From Prosthecobacter dejongeii (GTDB lineage Bacteria; Verrucomicrobiota; Verrucomicrobiia; Verrucomicrobiales; Verrucomicrobiaceae), in the NCBI RefSeq assembly GCF_014203045.1, contig NZ_JACHIF010000011.1, forward strand, positions 1 to 64,000: a DNA stretch of 64,000 bases, written 5' to 3'. Shown here in pieces: positions 35,056-45,300 of the stretch (the first letter of the stretch is position 1; each line of letters begins with the position of its first letter). The translations under genes and the position numbers were made by a program. Below the pieces are notes generated by a model, which made no database searches, was not told the DNA's origin, and saw only the letters and a list, made by a program, of their open reading frames with translations.

Positions 35056-36456
35056 TTACAGCTCCACCGTCTGCATGAAGTTCGCGACTTCCACGCTCCC
35101 TCCCGGATGACGAGTGGCTAGGGCCTCACGCAAAACTTCAGAGCGTTCCCTTTCGCCATGCACCAAGAACACACGTCGCTTCGGTCCAGAGATACGGTCA
35201 AAGTATTCCAGCAACTCCTCATGGTCTGCATGACCGGAGAAAGAATCCAAAGTTTCGATCTCCGCTCTTACCGTGAATTCATCACCCAAAATATTTACCT
35301 TCTGGTGTCCACTACGCAGCTTCCAGCCCAGCGTGTTTTCAGCACAATAACCAACGAACAACAAGATGTTCTGCGCGCCGCCCACATTGTTTCGAAGATG
35401 GTGCAAAATACGCCCACTTTCTGCCATGCCTGAAGCCGAGATGATGACCGCCGGGCCCTTCAAAAGATTCAAAGACTTCGACTCATCCACGCTTCGCACC
35501 AGGCGCAGCCCCTCAAAGCCAAATGGGTCATCTCTCATAAAAACGGCATCACGCACCTCCGGCTTGAGGTCTTCGATGTGCAGGCGAAAGATCTCCGTCG
35601 CCCTGACTGCTAGTGGGCTGTCCACATACACCGGCACTGGGGGGAAACAGTTCTCCGCACGCAATTTATCCAGCGTGTAGAGCAGTTGCTGCGTTCTTTC
35701 CACGGCAAAAGCCGGGATAATCATGTGCGAGCCTCTTCGGTGAATCTCACGGATCAGATGGCAGATGTGCTCAGAGGTCTTGGCTGCCATTTCATGATGC
35801 CGCCCGCCATACGTGCTTTCCATGATGAGGTAGTCCACATCCGCACACGGCATGGCCCCGTTGAGGAGATCGTTGCCAGGGCGCCCCACATCTCCACTGA
35901 ACAGGAGACGACACTTCTTTTTCGTTAAATGATCTTCGAGATCCAGCACCACCTGTGCACTACCCAGGATATGTCCTGCATCTATGAAGGTCATCGTCAC
36001 CCCATCCGCAATGTGCATCGCACGCCCATAGCCGATGGTCACAAATTGCCGCAGACATTCCTCCGCATCCAGCTTCGTGTAGTTGGGCACTAGTAATGGC
36101 AGATCATCGCGCTTGCGGTGCTTATTCAGCCACGCGATGTCACTCTCATGAATGTGCGCCGCATCCGGCAGCATGATGCTGCAGAGGTCTCGCGTCGCAG
36201 GTGTGGAATAAATGTTCCCTGTAAACCCCTTCTTATAAAGATGCGGCAGATTTCCAGCGTGATCAATGTGCGCATGTGACAGCACCACACAGTCCACTTT
36301 GGCCGGATCAAAAGGGAAATCCGCATTCCTTTCCATCGCTTCTTTCCGCCGCCCCTGATACAGCCCGCAATCCAGGAGAATCCTGGCTCCATTGATCTCG
36401 ATCAGATGCTTGGATCCCGTTGTCGTTCCCGCCGCCCCACAGAAAGTGATTTTCAT
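35056..36456 (-). CDS. Metallo-beta-lactamase/beta-CASP RNA-processing-type hydrolase
   Basis: A 466-residue protein of the beta-CASP family related to archaeal and eukaryotic CPSF73-type RNA nucleases. The metal-binding motif is HAHIDH (residues 61-66). It is followed by GHILGSAQVVLDL and the later beta-CASP motifs: FSGDVGRP, IPAFAVERTQQLL, VYVDSPLA, IISASGMAESGRILHHL and the C-terminal FSGHADHEEL. The length and motif order fit the bacterial Ysh1-like group (exonuclease of the beta-lactamase fold with RNA-specificity domain). It is presumed cytoplasmic and to act on RNA, though bacterial members are poorly studied. It is monocistronic and divergent from the PVC-type dehydrogenase gene. Confidence 0.9.
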   Translation of the reverse strand: MKITFCGAAGTTTGSKHLIEINGARILLDCGLYQGRRKEAMERNADFPFDPAKVDCVVLSHAHIDHAGNLPHLYKKGFTGNIYSTPATRDLCSIMLPDAAHIHESDIAWLNKHRKRDDLPLLVPNYTKLDAEECLRQFVTIGYGRAMHIADGVTMTFIDAGHILGSAQVVLDLEDHLTKKKCRLLFSGDVGRPGNDLLNGAMPCADVDYLIMESTYGGRHHEMAAKTSEHICHLIREIHRRGSHMIIPAFAVERTQQLLYTLDKLRAENCFPPVPVYVDSPLAVRATEIFRLHIEDLKPEVRDAVFMRDDPFGFEGLRLVRSVDESKSLNLLKGPAVIISASGMAESGRILHHLRNNVGGAQNILLFVGYCAENTLGWKLRSGHQKVNILGDEFTVRAEIETLDSFSGHADHEELLEYFDRISGPKRRVFLVHGERERSEVLREALATRHPGGSVEVANFMQTVEL

Positions 36457-36580
36457 AGTTGGTTTTGACTATCCCAGCGGAGACTTCGATCAGTAGCAAG
36501 AAGGAAAGCACACCCCATGCTACGTATCCTCTTGTCAGCATTGTCACACGCTTCCATCTTTTTGTGTCTCCCCCCCGCTC

Positions 36581-39454
36581 ATGCGTTTCATCCCCCTGCT
36601 CCTCGCCCTTCCCTGCGCCCTCCTGGCAGATTTCCCCAAGGTTTACAACAGTGACCCTGGTGATGCCCAGCCCCCCACCCCGCAGCAGGCCTTAGCGAAA
36701 CTGAAACTACCCGTAGGTTTTCAAGCCACCCTCTTTGCCGCAGAACCCGATGTGCAAAACCCTGTCGCCATGGCCTGGGATAGCAAAGGCCGCATGTGGG
36801 TGGCTGAAAACTACACCTATGCCGAGCGAAGCAAGCGCTTCGATCTGGCCCTGCGTGACCGCGTGATCATCCTGGAGGATAAGGACAACGACGGTGTGGC
36901 CGAGACGCGCAAGGTCTTCACCGACGACGTTCAAATGCTGACCAGCGTGGAAGTGGGCCACGGTGGCACCTGGCTCATGTGTCCGCCTCAGGTCCTCTTC
37001 ATCCCCGATGCCAATGGCGATGACATCCCGGATGGCCCCCCACAGGTGATGCTGGACGGTTTCACCGTCGCCAAAGACAACTATCACAACTTCGCCAATG
37101 GTCTGCGTTGGGGGCCCGATGGCTGGCTTTATGGCCGCTGCGGTCACTCCTGCCCAGCCAGCCTCGGCGTCCCTGGCACCCCAGAGGCTGAGCGCATCCC
37201 CATGAAGGGCGGCATCTGGCGTTTCCACCCTCAGCGGAAAACCGTCGAAGTCCTCACCCATGGCACCACCAATCCGTGGGGCCATGACTGGGACAAAAAT
37301 GGCGAAATGTTTTTCATCAATACCGTCACCGGTCACCTCTGGCATCTCATGCCTGGCGCACACCTGCATGACACCTCCCCATCCCTGAATCCAGGGGTCT
37401 ATCAGCGGCTTGATACCATCGCTGACCACTACCACTTTGACACCTCAGGCTCTTGGCAGGAAAGCCGAGACGGCAAAGCCAACGACCTAGGCGGCGGCCA
37501 TGCCCACATCGGCATGATGATCTATCAGGCTGACCAATGGCCTAACGAGTACCGTGACAAACTCTTCACCCTCAACATGCATGGCCGCCGCGCCAATGTG
37601 GAGCGATTAGAAAGACTCGGCTCCGGATACGTCGGCAAGCATGAGCCCGATGTCTTCCTGACCGAAGACGAATGGTTCCGAGGCATCGAAATCAGCACGG
37701 GCCCCGATGGCAGCGGCTACTTGCTTGATTGGAGTGACACAGGCGAATGCCACGACTCCACCGGCGTCCACCGCACCAGCGGTCGCATCTTCAAAATCAG
37801 CTATGAAAAACCCAGCGCCCGCCAGCCAGCTCTTTACCCCCGCTGTCTCATCGGCGAGGGCAAACTGCAAACCATTTGGAAACAATATCAAGCAGGTCAA
37901 ACCACCCCCGCGATGCTGCTATCTCACCTGAAAGACGGAAACGAATACGTTCGCGCCTGGGCTATCCGTTTGCTGACTGATCACTGGCCACTCGACACGC
38001 TCAAGAGCCAACGTCCTACAGGAGCTGACGCCGCCACAGCCTTTGATGAATCCATCTACACATCATTGGTTCACCTAGCCAAGACAGAGCCATCAAGCGC
38101 CGTTCGTTTGACTCTCGCCAGCACTCTTCAACGTCTGCCGCTTCAACATCGTGCTCTCCTGGCCAGTGCACTGGTGAAGCACAAAGAAGACGCTCAGGAT
38201 AAATTCCTCCCCTCCCTCGTCTGGTACGGCCTCATTCCCTTGGGCAATAGTGATCCGCAAGCACTCGTCACTGTGGCCAAAGACAGTCAGTGGCCTGACA
38301 CGACTCGCTGGATCACCCGGAATCTCGCGAGCCGATTGGAAAAAAATGCCACTCCTCTCAATGCCCTCTTAAAGAATACCTCGAAGCAACCCGATGCGCA
38401 CCGGATCGCTATTCTGCAGGGCATGAGTGAAGCGTTCCAAGGCTGGCGCAAAGCCCCCAAACCTGAGGCTTGGGATAGCTTTATTTCTCAGCCACCGCAG
38501 GGCTCCGAAAAAGCCATTCGCGAACTCTCCACCCTGTTTGGAGATGGTCGTGCCTTGGATGAAGTCAAAGCCCTTGCACTGGATGATCAGGCTCCGCTTG
38601 AAAACCGCCTCGAAGCCCTCAAAACACTCCTTGATGCACGGCCTGCGGATCTCCGCGCCCTCTGTGAAAAACTGCTGGATGTGCGCGGACTGAACGGGTT
38701 AGCCGCAAAGGGCCTGGCTCAGTTTGACGACCCGGCCATTGGACAAAAACTGGCTTCCAATTACCGCAAATTCAGCCAAGAAGATCGCCCAGGCATTATC
38801 GCGGCTCTGGTATCGCGCCCGTCTTTTGCGAAGGTGCTTCTCGATCAAGTCGGGGCAGGGAAAATCCCCCGCAGCGAGCTCTCCGCGTTTCACGCACGCC
38901 AGATTCGGGGTCTCAATGATAAAAGTCTAACCAAAAAGCTCACTGAAGTCTGGGGAGAATTGCGTGACTCCGCAGGAGATAAAACCAAACTCATCGAAGA
39001 CCTCAAGGCCAAGCTAAGTCCAGACGTCCTCGCCAAGGCTGATCTCAGCAAAGGCCGCGCCATGTACCAGATCTGTGCCGCCTGCCACGTCATGTATGGC
39101 GAAGGTGGCAAAGTAGGTCCTGATCTCACAGGATCCGGCCGGGCCAATCTTGATTACCTCCTCGAAAACATCGTGGACCCCAGCGGGGTCGTCAGTGCCG
39201 ACTACCGCATGAGCATGCTCACCCTCAAAGACGGCCGTGTCCTCAGCGGAGTCATCGCCCGCCAGAACGACCGCACCCTCACCCTCCGACTGATGACGGA
39301 AGAAACCACTGTCGAGAAAAGTGAGATTACCAAACAGGATACCTCCCCCGTCTCCATGATGCCCGAAGGCCTCCTCATGGCCTTCCAGCCTGATCAAATC
39401 CGCGATCTCATCGCCTACCTCATGCACCCCTCCCAGGTCCCCCTACCCAAGTAA
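36581..39454 (+). CDS. PVC-type membrane-bound dehydrogenase with C-terminal cytochrome c domain
   Basis: A 957-residue exported protein. A signal peptide (MRFIPLLLALPCALLA) precedes a beta-propeller dehydrogenase domain (about 40-420) of the type seen in Planctomycetes and Verrucomicrobia (TIGR02604-like), with WDSKGRMWVAENYTY, GLRWGPDGWLYGRCG and GHAHIGMMIY. A helical repeat region (about 440-800, HEAT-like) links it to a C-terminal haem domain (TIGR02603-like) with CAACH at residues 832-836 and a distal MMPEGL segment supplying the second axial Met. It probably oxidises sugars or other compounds in the periplasm and passes electrons to the fused haem. The substrate is not deducible. It has no operon partners here. 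Confidence 0.92.
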   Translation: MRFIPLLLALPCALLADFPKVYNSDPGDAQPPTPQQALAKLKLPVGFQATLFAAEPDVQNPVAMAWDSKGRMWVAENYTYAERSKRFDLALRDRVIILEDKDNDGVAETRKVFTDDVQMLTSVEVGHGGTWLMCPPQVLFIPDANGDDIPDGPPQVMLDGFTVAKDNYHNFANGLRWGPDGWLYGRCGHSCPASLGVPGTPEAERIPMKGGIWRFHPQRKTVEVLTHGTTNPWGHDWDKNGEMFFINTVTGHLWHLMPGAHLHDTSPSLNPGVYQRLDTIADHYHFDTSGSWQESRDGKANDLGGGHAHIGMMIYQADQWPNEYRDKLFTLNMHGRRANVERLERLGSGYVGKHEPDVFLTEDEWFRGIEISTGPDGSGYLLDWSDTGECHDSTGVHRTSGRIFKISYEKPSARQPALYPRCLIGEGKLQTIWKQYQAGQTTPAMLLSHLKDGNEYVRAWAIRLLTDHWPLDTLKSQRPTGADAATAFDESIYTSLVHLAKTEPSSAVRLTLASTLQRLPLQHRALLASALVKHKEDAQDKFLPSLVWYGLIPLGNSDPQALVTVAKDSQWPDTTRWITRNLASRLEKNATPLNALLKNTSKQPDAHRIAILQGMSEAFQGWRKAPKPEAWDSFISQPPQGSEKAIRELSTLFGDGRALDEVKALALDDQAPLENRLEALKTLLDARPADLRALCEKLLDVRGLNGLAAKGLAQFDDPAIGQKLASNYRKFSQEDRPGIIAALVSRPSFAKVLLDQVGAGKIPRSELSAFHARQIRGLNDKSLTKKLTEVWGELRDSAGDKTKLIEDLKAKLSPDVLAKADLSKGRAMYQICAACHVMYGEGGKVGPDLTGSGRANLDYLLENIVDPSGVVSADYRMSMLTLKDGRVLSGVIARQNDRTLTLRLMTEETTVEKSEITKQDTSPVSMMPEGLLMAFQPDQIRDLIAYLMHPSQVPLPK

Positions 39455-39502
39455 TTCCTAACGGAAAATAATTGCGTAGAACAAAGGACAGCAGCCAAGC
39501 GA

Positions 39503-39530
39503 AGCTAAAGTAGTCACGAGCTTTAGCTCG
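39503..39530. repeat. REP-like inverted repeat element
   Basis: AGCTAAAG (39503-39510) and CTTTAGCT (39521-39528) form a perfect 8-bp inverted pair. The right arm also belongs to the self-complementary CGAGCTTTAGCTCG (39517-39530), giving two alternative hairpins. It sits in the 203-bp gap between convergent genes, the usual place for REP elements. I see no second copy in the window. Confidence 0.45.
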
Positions 39531-39657
39531 TCTGGAATCCGCATTTCATTAGACACGTTATTTGGAAAACCACATCACCGCCGTTGGCGGAGCCAAGGTG
39601 CGCAAAAGCTTCACGGTCAAACTCAACGCGCAAATCACTCACCAGGACGGATTCAAT

Positions 39658-41778
39658 CTAATAATTCACCGCACTCACAGCATCCAGATCAAAACCGGAA
39701 CTGCCATTGCCGTTGAGTGAATTGTTTTCTGCGGTATGGCGAACCACCTTTCCTCCTGCATCCCGCATGGCCGCATCGCCCGTGGCTGTGAGTCGAATGA
39801 AGCGAAACCATTGCAGATCTGGCCGCCCCAAAGCACTCACATCGAAACTATCGCCACCGCTGCGCGTTGGATTGGAGGGGTCATCCCCAGTCGTAGCATT
39901 CACGCCGGCAAATCCTTGAGCGTAGTACGATGGAAGAGTCACATCCGCCGTTCCATCAGCAGCCACATTCACCCGGAAAGGAAAACGCTGCCATTGTCCC
40001 TCAAACAAAGCCACCTCAACCGTGGCTGGCTCCATGAAACGCTGATTGGGATCCTTGTTTTTAAAGAAGACATTTTCAAACACCGTGAAATCCATCCCGG
40101 CAGAAGACTCGATGATGTTATCCGTAAACTCCAAAATGATACTGCCACCGCCAGCCGAACTGGCATGGAGAGATAATAACTGGTTAGGCAAGTAAGCAGG
40201 TGAAAAAGTGCTAGCCCCTTCAGGCGGCCCAGTCACATTATTTGGTAGGCTACCGGAGCCAAAACCACCCGCAGAGAGTGGCGAAAACTGCTCCACTCGA
40301 TCTGCAAAGGGATCTCCCGAAACACCCTCCTGCCCGCGCTGGCGCGTCATCGGCAAAATCTTGGTGACCGCTGCGGCATAAGGCAACCAGCGCCCATCTG
40401 GGGTCACCGCCGTGAGTTCGTAAGTATATCCCATACCCGTGATGAGTTGGCGGTCCACGACATTGGTTCCTTGGCCGCGATAGATCTCCACTCCATTTCT
40501 CTTCAAACTGACGCCCGCCACTGCCGTGCCTAAGGCGGCACTCATGGCATCGTATTGCCAGGCCAACCCCGCCTTGTCACGAGAAGGGATGACCAGCAAG
40601 CCCTGGCTAACGGGGATCCGAAACGTCTTTTGAAAGATCAGCCCCAGGGAATCTTCCACCTGAATTTGAAATTCGAACCGTGCCTCCACCACAGGTGCAA
40701 GCCCCGCCAATACCCCTCCTTCGGTGAGTGACCACCCAGACGGAATTTGCCCCGCCAAGACACTCCAGCGATAAGGCGCCGTTCCACCTTCAGCCTCAAA
40801 TTGGCCGGTATATTGCACCCCAGGTGCCGCAGGCGGCAAGAGAGACGGATTGACAATGTCCAACCCACCACCAGCCACCACTTTGAAAGTGCGCTGTACT
40901 TGAGTGATCGAATCACTCAGCGTGACCCCCACGTCATGTTCCCCAGGCTGGTCAAAGCGCCCTGTTATGATCCCCGTCTGCGCATCGCAGGCCCATCCCG
41001 CTGGAGCAGCGGTCAAGCCCCAGGTATAGGGCTGGGCACCGCCTGCTGCGCTCAATGCCGCTTGGTAAGGTTGCCCCGGCACGGCCAGCGGCAATTCCTG
41101 AGTTACAATCGACAGAGGCTCCTCCGAAGCGATCACCAGCATTGTGGCAGCAGAGACCTGAGTGCCTTCAGCATCGGTCACATACACATTCATGGGCACA
41201 TTCAGCGGTTTTTCTGCCATGCCTGAAAACTCACCCGTTTGGGCATCCAAAGAAAATCCAGGAGTTTCCGCCTCCATCTGAACCGTCCAGGCATAAGGCG
41301 GCAAGCCCCCCACCGCGGCAAAACGATGGGACAACCATTCCTTGGCTCGCACGGGCGTAGGATGCGGAGTCACGATCATCAAAGGCACGCGATTCAGTTG
41401 CACCAATCCAGATTCCGCCGCGCCTTCGTCTGAAATTTGGGACAGGTCAAAGACCGGAAACCAGAGTCCGTGGGACCGGACTTGACGCCCCAGTCCATGC
41501 CCGCCACTGCCGCTGATTTCCGTAATCCCACGCGGCAATAGATCATCAAGCGCACGGTCATCCTTACCATGCAAGAAACGGTCTAACAAACTTTTCAACC
41601 CAAGATCTTCATCAGCCAATTCACGTTGAATAGCTTTAGTATCCAAAGAAGAAGGAGCCCCGCGATCCCTCGCAGAGCCCCCTTTATAAAAGCCCATCCA
41701 CGCCCCACCCATCGCCAAAGCCACCAGCAGAGCCAGGACTGAAGCTTTCAAAGAGATGCGTGGCGAGCCTGCGATCAT
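39658..41778 (-). CDS. Secreted putative-Ig repeat protein with C-terminal beta domain
   Basis: A 706-residue protein with an N-terminal anchor or signal helix (about 12-30). Three or four putative immunoglobulin-like repeats of about 85 residues follow (about 140-395). Each has the pattern GG.PPY.W.......P.G..LD..TG.ISG and is typical of adhesin stalks. The C-terminal part (about 480-706) has FGSGSLPNNVTGPPEG, IILEFTDNIIESSAGMDFTVFENVFF and a final GSSGFDLDAVSAVNY. This is a beta-rich domain seen in other surface proteins, which I cannot name. It overlaps the upstream secreted-protein gene by 4 bp, so the two are translated together and probably act at the same surface. Confidence 0.75.
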   Translation of the reverse strand: MIAGSPRISLKASVLALLVALAMGGAWMGFYKGGSARDRGAPSSLDTKAIQRELADEDLGLKSLLDRFLHGKDDRALDDLLPRGITEISGSGGHGLGRQVRSHGLWFPVFDLSQISDEGAAESGLVQLNRVPLMIVTPHPTPVRAKEWLSHRFAAVGGLPPYAWTVQMEAETPGFSLDAQTGEFSGMAEKPLNVPMNVYVTDAEGTQVSAATMLVIASEEPLSIVTQELPLAVPGQPYQAALSAAGGAQPYTWGLTAAPAGWACDAQTGIITGRFDQPGEHDVGVTLSDSITQVQRTFKVVAGGGLDIVNPSLLPPAAPGVQYTGQFEAEGGTAPYRWSVLAGQIPSGWSLTEGGVLAGLAPVVEARFEFQIQVEDSLGLIFQKTFRIPVSQGLLVIPSRDKAGLAWQYDAMSAALGTAVAGVSLKRNGVEIYRGQGTNVVDRQLITGMGYTYELTAVTPDGRWLPYAAAVTKILPMTRQRGQEGVSGDPFADRVEQFSPLSAGGFGSGSLPNNVTGPPEGASTFSPAYLPNQLLSLHASSAGGGSIILEFTDNIIESSAGMDFTVFENVFFKNKDPNQRFMEPATVEVALFEGQWQRFPFRVNVAADGTADVTLPSYYAQGFAGVNATTGDDPSNPTRSGGDSFDVSALGRPDLQWFRFIRLTATGDAAMRDAGGKVVRHTAENNSLNGNGSSGFDLDAVSAVNY

Positions 41779-44700
41779 GAGTCAGTCAAGGCAGATAGAA
41801 TGACTGCGCCCGAGCGGGTCACCCCAGGTGTGGCCGATGGCAGCAGGAAATAACCGAAGCCCTCACTGTCGAAGGCATTGGCCGTGCTGGCATCAGGCAC
41901 GAGCAACCCCTGAATCGGGATAACTTTTCGAGAAGCCCCTTCCCCAAGTGTAATGCTACCGCTGAAAGCACCCGTCGCATTGACGATCTTCAGCTTCTGC
42001 GGGGCAATCATCGTCACGGTTGAGAGACTCACAATGCGCACACCAAAGGTTTTAGGGTTGGCACTGCTACCCACAGCTTCGATACCGCCATCTTGCAGCA
42101 CCAGCTCCGCGTTTTCACTGGAGGATTCTTGCGCATCCAGCGGCAGTGTTGCCCCAGCAGCGAGGCGATACTTACCGCCCAGCGCCGTAAGCGTCAGCGG
42201 AGATTCCCAACCGTCCTGATAGATCGGTCCTTTGGCCTGTTCCGGCTTACTCCAAGTCAGCGTGCCCGTGATGGAATGAGCCAAATTATCTGCCAGATTG
42301 ACCCGGCCAGCCAGACTCCCCACGGTGGTGTAAAGCGCCTGGTAAATGACCACATCTCCCTGGAGGGAAAGTGGGCTGCTGCTAGTGAATTTGCTACCGT
42401 CAGCCAGCACCCCAGTGACAGTGGCGACCGCTTTAGAAGAGAGCTTCAAGCAACCGTAGCTGGCCCCCTGAGGCAAACTGGCTGCCGGAGTTCCAGACTG
42501 AGCTGCACGGAAGTTATAGATGCCCGTGCGCTCCGTGGACGATTGAGCCCGCCACCCGGCCAAATCAGCCCCTTCAGGCAATGTCCCCGATAGAGCTCCT
42601 GTTGTAGAATTGAGGACAAAGTCCAGACGACGAATGACGTTGCCCATCTTCAGCTCCGCAAAGCCTTTGGGGTGAGTCGTCGTGGCATCCAGATTGCCTT
42701 TGATGGCATAGGCTTTTTTCCCGATCATCACTTTGCCTGTGTACGTTGCTTTAGCCGTCGTCGTGAGTGAGACAGAAGCCCCGAGGCCGTCTGTCACCGT
42801 CCCCACACGGTCCACCAGACCAGTGAAAGTCCCCACAGCTCCAGAGGGGAAAGCTTCCACATTCATCAGCAGCACGACCGATGTGCTCACGCCGTAAGCA
42901 TTCGTGGCCGTGAGGATGACTTGATCATACTCACCCGCAATTGTGGGCGATCCCGTGATCGTTCCATCGGCATTGATTTTCAGCCCAGGAGGCAGTCCCT
43001 TCGCAGACCATTTCACTGCCGTGCCACCAAAGGTCAGCACTGGCACATTCAACGATGCGCCCACACGCAGCGTGCCGAAATCCTGGTTCGCAGCAATACG
43101 CGCCCTGTTGTCATCATCTTGGATTGTCAGAGTAAACTGGCGTGTCCCCGGCAGGCCCAGCCCTACTTCGTTGGCTGGCAGGCTGCCAAAATTGACGACA
43201 ATCGTCTCATCCGTTTCCAGTGTCGTCGTGTCATTGACCACCTGAAGGGTCAAAGTCTTGGTCAAGTCCCCAGGCTCAATCACCAATTCGCCCACGGTCG
43301 TGAAGTCCTCACCGCTCGTCGCTGTTCCTGAAATCATTAAAGGAATCGTGACTGTTTGAGTCACCGTCGGAGAAACATTCACCGTCACATTCACCGCACC
43401 GTCCGCTTCATTGACCGTCCGCGATGCTTGAGCAAAACCAATGATCGGCAAAGGATCATTGTCCTGAATCGTCAGCGTAAAGAATTCCGAATTTAATGCC
43501 CCCAAGCCAGCCTGAGCAACCGGCGTGGGTGAGCCCAAGGTCACCACCACCGTTTCGTTATTTTCCCCTTTGAGAGAATCATTCACCACCGTGATATCGA
43601 AGGTCCTGCTCGTCTCACCCGCAGCAAACACCAGCGCAGCCGGAGCGGTCGTGGTGTAGTCACTGGTCAACGTCGCCGTGCCAGACAAAGACACCGGAAC
43701 CGTGACTTCCACAGTCGCGGCAGGAGTCAGTGTCACCGTTACCGTTGTCGTGCTTGCATCGCCCTCAGAGACAGTCTGAGAAGCCGTAGTGACCTGTGCC
43801 GCACGCACCACCATTTCGGCAGTCGGCCGATAGCCCAGCAATAGGTCTGAGGTGGTAGTGTAATAGCTATCATTCGCCAGGTAGCTCACATACTCCGTCG
43901 CTTCTTTGGAAAAGACCTTCACCGAGTACGCGGCTGGGCCCGCCGCATTGGCCAGGGCCGGATGGTCGGGTGTGAATCTCCGCGTTGCACCGGTAGCCGT
44001 GTCATAAGATTGGATATGGCCAATCTGATAACCTGTAATCCAGAGACGCCCCAGTGAATCTGCAGCCAGACTGCCGGAAGCATCCGCATCAAAGACAGGC
44101 GTAGAGGCACCTACCGCGAGGGGTGCAGGATCACCCGCCAGCACAGCCACCACAGCGGCATCCATTTGCGCGGCAGTGAACTTCACGATCTTGTTGTTAA
44201 TCGCAGCATTGAAGTCTGCAAGACTCACAAAAACGTTTCCAGAAGGATCCGTTGTTAGGCCACCAGAAAAAGCGCTGATCGCCCCAGTTACCGCCCCGAC
44301 AGATTGTCCATCGGTCGAAACAAACGTGAGGTTACTGGAAAAGCCCGCATTTGCGCCACCGATGATCCAGCCTTCACGGCCGGAAGTTGGGTGCTTCCAG
44401 AACACCGCATTGTAATTCTGTAAAGTTGCTAAAGCTGGTGTTACCAGAGGCGTCGCAGGGGCAGAGGGATTCAAAAGATACACGCCAGACGGCCCCGAAA
44501 AACCACCACCGCCCACCAACGCCTGGGTTCCAGAGCGACTCGTTACAAACGAGGGGTCCAGCAGGATGCTCGTCGGGTTCGCCACTTCTGTGGCAGCCGC
44601 AGCACCAAAGGCATCTTGAACAAAAACTTTGCCCACCGTGCCAAACAAAAAGCGTCCATCGGGCAGATGATCATGACTGAAAGAAAAATTGGTCAGTTCG

Positions 44701-44804
44701 CCAACCTTCAGGCTGGTCCACTCTTGAGCATGAACTGCGGAGGACGCGAAGGCCATGGCCGACGCGCAAAAAACCGCAGCCCTTTTGATGAGGCTGATGT
44801 GCAT
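41775..44804 (-). CDS. Secreted Calx-beta/putative-Ig protein
   Basis: A 1009-residue exported protein; the signal peptide ends at VHAQEW. About 30-330 resembles a beta-propeller-like region (SLADFNAAINNKIVKF, DSLGRLWITGYQIGHIQSYD). Two Calx-beta domains follow (about 345-450 and 455-565), recognised by SEGDASTTTVTVTL, TSDYTTTAPAALVFAAGE and DDDNR-type calcium sites. A putative-Ig repeat (about 570-650, WSAKGLPPGLKINADGTITGSP) precedes a C-terminal GTFTGLVDR... domain that recurs in verrucomicrobial secreted proteins. It shares a 4-bp overlap with the following 706-residue protein gene. Calcium-stabilised cell-surface adhesion is a reasonable inference. No sorting signal of the PEP-CTERM kind was seen. 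Confidence 0.78.
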   Translation of the reverse strand: MHISLIKRAAVFCASAMAFASSAVHAQEWTSLKVGELTNFSFSHDHLPDGRFLFGTVGKVFVQDAFGAAAATEVANPTSILLDPSFVTSRSGTQALVGGGGFSGPSGVYLLNPSAPATPLVTPALATLQNYNAVFWKHPTSGREGWIIGGANAGFSSNLTFVSTDGQSVGAVTGAISAFSGGLTTDPSGNVFVSLADFNAAINNKIVKFTAAQMDAAVVAVLAGDPAPLAVGASTPVFDADASGSLAADSLGRLWITGYQIGHIQSYDTATGATRRFTPDHPALANAAGPAAYSVKVFSKEATEYVSYLANDSYYTTTSDLLLGYRPTAEMVVRAAQVTTASQTVSEGDASTTTVTVTLTPAATVEVTVPVSLSGTATLTSDYTTTAPAALVFAAGETSRTFDITVVNDSLKGENNETVVVTLGSPTPVAQAGLGALNSEFFTLTIQDNDPLPIIGFAQASRTVNEADGAVNVTVNVSPTVTQTVTIPLMISGTATSGEDFTTVGELVIEPGDLTKTLTLQVVNDTTTLETDETIVVNFGSLPANEVGLGLPGTRQFTLTIQDDDNRARIAANQDFGTLRVGASLNVPVLTFGGTAVKWSAKGLPPGLKINADGTITGSPTIAGEYDQVILTATNAYGVSTSVVLLMNVEAFPSGAVGTFTGLVDRVGTVTDGLGASVSLTTTAKATYTGKVMIGKKAYAIKGNLDATTTHPKGFAELKMGNVIRRLDFVLNSTTGALSGTLPEGADLAGWRAQSSTERTGIYNFRAAQSGTPAASLPQGASYGCLKLSSKAVATVTGVLADGSKFTSSSPLSLQGDVVIYQALYTTVGSLAGRVNLADNLAHSITGTLTWSKPEQAKGPIYQDGWESPLTLTALGGKYRLAAGATLPLDAQESSSENAELVLQDGGIEAVGSSANPKTFGVRIVSLSTVTMIAPQKLKIVNATGAFSGSITLGEGASRKVIPIQGLLVPDASTANAFDSEGFGYFLLPSATPGVTRSGAVILSALTDS

Positions 44805-45300
44805 AGATAGGTGCTATATGTCTCTAACGGGGTTTGTGCGAGAGACGGGCACCTGACCCTGAGGCCAGCCGATCACATCTCTCACTCTTCATTGTGCGAT
44901 GAAGTTTTCTCACCTTCCCAAGACGGAAAGGCGGAAGTGAGCATTCTCAGCGAGATATTCGGACTCCGGGTTTGTGGCGGCTCCATGACTCAAAGACTCC
45001 GAAAACTCAGACTCATCTGACTCAGGACCGCACGCCTTTCTCACTCGCCTTCACCCCAGATTGCTCTGAGATTGACTTCGCCTGACCGTCATCACTGACG
45101 ATCACGTTGTGAGATTGTGACCCGATACCGCAGCGCAACTGTGACCGATTCTAACGGTCTTCCCTGCATCTGTGAATGGCTGCCGGAATGACTCATGCAT
45201 GATTCCGGTCTTGATAAAGAAAACGTGCCTGCGCTGCATGCTCAGGCTCGCCATGAAATGCAGATAGATTGCACCAACCTCCAGCGCAACGTAAAAAAAT
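44805..45300. other. Intergenic region upstream of the secreted Calx-beta gene
   Basis: About 496 bp with no supported gene. Short open frames here are compositionally unremarkable and unsupported. The segment GACCGTCATCACTGACGATC near 45076-45096 contains a small GTCA/TGAC inverted repeat. On the minus strand this region must hold the promoter for the secreted Calx-beta gene. No riboswitch, tRNA or repeat family was recognised. Confidence 0.45.
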
